Of a stretch of 6,493 bases of DNA, positions 5,232-6,493 are shown piece by piece (positions within the stretch are counted from its first letter, which is position 1; each line of letters begins with the position of its first letter). Both the position numbers and the translations under genes were made by a program. The notes below the pieces were generated by a model. That model worked only from the letters and a program-made list of their open reading frames with translations. It was not told the origin of the DNA and ran no database searches. Origin of the DNA: Chloroflexota bacterium. GTDB taxonomy: Bacteria; Chloroflexota; Dehalococcoidia; Lucifugimonadales; Lucifugimonadaceae. The stretch covers positions 6,938 to 13,430 of the forward strand of contig PBRL01000056.1 of assembly GCA_002725925.1 (NCBI GenBank), read 5' to 3'.

Positions 5232-6493
5232 ATGATCCCTTCAGCTGCAGCTGAATACGCAGGACTTCGAGATACGTCCCTTTTCCTTTTACGAGTTGAA
5301 GGCCTGTCAACGATGCTTGACGGACAGACAATCGTTGATTCGGTTTCACTGGAGGTCAGGCGAGGGGAAGTTCTCGGTATTGTCGGCGCCAACGGCAGTG
5401 GCAAGACGACGCTGCTGCGCACCATTGCGGGCCTATTGGACCCTGAATCCGGCAGCGTGCAGATCGACTCGTTGCCTGGCAGCGAGCTGTCGTACCGTGA
5501 TCGTGCCAGGATGATGGCGTACATGCCGCAGCAGGCCGAACAGCATCCCTTCATAGCGCTCGAAACTGTGTTAATGGGGCGCTACCCGCACCTGGGACGT
5601 TTTGAACTCGAAGGTGCTGACGATCGTGAAATGGCATACGTGGCAATGGGGCGTACGGGGACGGCGGAATTTGCCAATCGTCGCCTCGACACGCTCTCGG
5701 GAGGCGAACGCCAGAGGGTAGTACTGGCCCGTGTCCTCGTGCAGCAGGCCGACCTGCTGCTCATGGATGAGCCAACGGCTTCTCTTGATCTTCACCACCA
5801 GATACTCACGATGGATATTGTCAGAGAAGAAGCTGACGGGCGAAAGGCCGGCGTAATCGTGATAATGCACGACCTGTCGCTCGCTGCCAGATTCTGTGAC
5901 CGGCTGCTGGTTCTGTACAGGGGGCACAAGATCGCCGAAGGCACCCCGTGGGAAGTTCTTACACCTGAAAACCTCCGCACTGCTTTCAATATCGAAGGAC
6001 TTGTTGAACCCGATCCGGTCACCGGTAAACCGCATGTACTGGTGCTTGGCAGCGAAAACTCGAGTCAACGGGAATTGATAGGTACCGGCAGAACCGTGCA
6101 TCTAATATGCGGGGCGGGAACCGGACGTCAGTTGATGTACCAGTTGCGAGTTTCAGGTTACACCGTGACCATTGGCGTCCTCGGGATCGGCGATTCGGAT
6201 CGCGAGGCTGCCGAACGGCTGGGCGTGAAATACGTTGGTGCACCACCGTTTTTCGCCATTAACGACAGCCAGCATTCCGAACACATCGAACTGGTCCGGG
6301 CAGCTGATCACGTCGTGCTTTGCCCGATGGCTGTGGGAATGAACAATTTACGCAATATCGAAGCGGCAGTAGCTGCCCGGAGCTTGATCGTCGTTGAATC
6401 CCCGGATCAGGAGATCCCCGACTTCACGGATGGTAAAGGCCACGAATTGAGGGGAGATCTGGTCAGGCGTAACGGACAGGTTCCCGAGAGCTC
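5232..6493 (+). CDS. btuD: Cobalamin ABC transporter ATPase (BtuD-like) with C-terminal extra domain, partial at right edge
   Basis: ATP-hydrolysing subunit that powers BtuC-type import. The frame is open from ATG 5232 to the window end (420 codons plus two bases), so the stop is not seen. ABC domain residues about 20-255: Walker A GANGSGKT (52-59), Q-loop MPQQ (98-101), signature LSGGE (155-159), Walker B LLLMDEP (175-181, catalytic Glu180), D-loop SLD (184-186) and H-loop His213. All catalytic residues are intact. A normal BtuD/FecE-type protein would end near 260. This one continues with a linker and a second alpha/beta domain from about 287: VHLICGAGTGRQL (289-301), GYTVTIGVLGIGDSD (309-323), GAPPFF (336-341), ADHVVLCPMAVGMNN (358-372), SLIVVESPD (384-392). 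The glycine-rich first strand-turn suggests a Rossmann-like fold. I recall archaeal BtuD proteins of about 400 residues with a comparable tail. It starts 6 nt after btuF, with only a weak SD (GAG). Confidence 0.93.
   Translation, partial: MIPSAAAEYAGLRDTSLFLLRVEGLSTMLDGQTIVDSVSLEVRRGEVLGIVGANGSGKTTLLRTIAGLLDPESGSVQIDSLPGSELSYRDRARMMAYMPQQAEQHPFIALETVLMGRYPHLGRFELEGADDREMAYVAMGRTGTAEFANRRLDTLSGGERQRVVLARVLVQQADLLLMDEPTASLDLHHQILTMDIVREEADGRKAGVIVIMHDLSLAARFCDRLLVLYRGHKIAEGTPWEVLTPENLRTAFNIEGLVEPDPVTGKPHVLVLGSENSSQRELIGTGRTVHLICGAGTGRQLMYQLRVSGYTVTIGVLGIGDSDREAAERLGVKYVGAPPFFAINDSQHSEHIELVRAADHVVLCPMAVGMNNLRNIEAAVAARSLIVVESPDQEIPDFTDGKGHELRGDLVRRNGQVPES

Noticed and set aside
5571..6101. Antisense open frame of 176 codons opposite the ATPase
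   Set aside because: It lies wholly within the btuD coding frame, which shows every ABC motif; no recognisable domain and no SD on the minus strand.
2944..6493. Iron-siderophore or haem transporter identity for the operon
   Set aside because: The protein families overlap, but the upstream cobalamin riboswitch with an intact B12 box makes B12 (or another corrinoid) the best substrate call.

Overview
The window looks like bacterial chromosome from a Chloroflexota-type organism, possibly a marine or SAR202-like lineage. This is inferred from three things: a stand-alone coenzyme F420 ligase, a secreted Ser/Thr/Ala-rich protein with an LPGTG-type C-terminus, and a small CxHH...CxxC protein of a style I associate with that phylum. 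No marker gene is present, so the assignment is tentative.

Layout: (1) 14-1147 (+) encodes a secreted, membrane-anchored surface protein with a strong Shine-Dalgarno (SD), and is closed by a good intrinsic terminator at 1178-1210. (2) 1307-2083 (+) encodes CofE, which adds glutamate to F420-0. (3) 2105-2368 (-) is a small zinc-ribbon-like protein that converges on cofE. (4) 2369-2943 holds no confident protein-coding sequence. It is a regulatory block: AT-rich dyads, a candidate promoter, a cobalamin riboswitch (about 2622-2831) with an exact B12 box, and an expression platform ending in an intrinsic terminator (2917-2945). (5) 2944-6493 (+) is a B12 uptake operon: a BtuC-type permease, a BtuF-type lipoprotein and a BtuD-type ATPase. 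The ATPase runs off the right edge and carries an unusual C-terminal Rossmann-like extension.

The riboswitch and the three transporter genes form one logical unit. When intracellular cobalamin is high, the aptamer should favour the terminator and the sequestered SD, shutting off import. When it is low, the permease, binding protein and ATPase are made together. The genes are tightly spaced (26 nt between the first two, 6 nt between the last two).

The most interesting points are the expression platform, where the terminator's 3' arm doubles as a possible SD and three in-frame starts compete; the extra C-terminal domain fused to the ATPase; the unexplained dyads in the divergent promoter region; and a visible GC rise from the cofE side to the B12 operon side.
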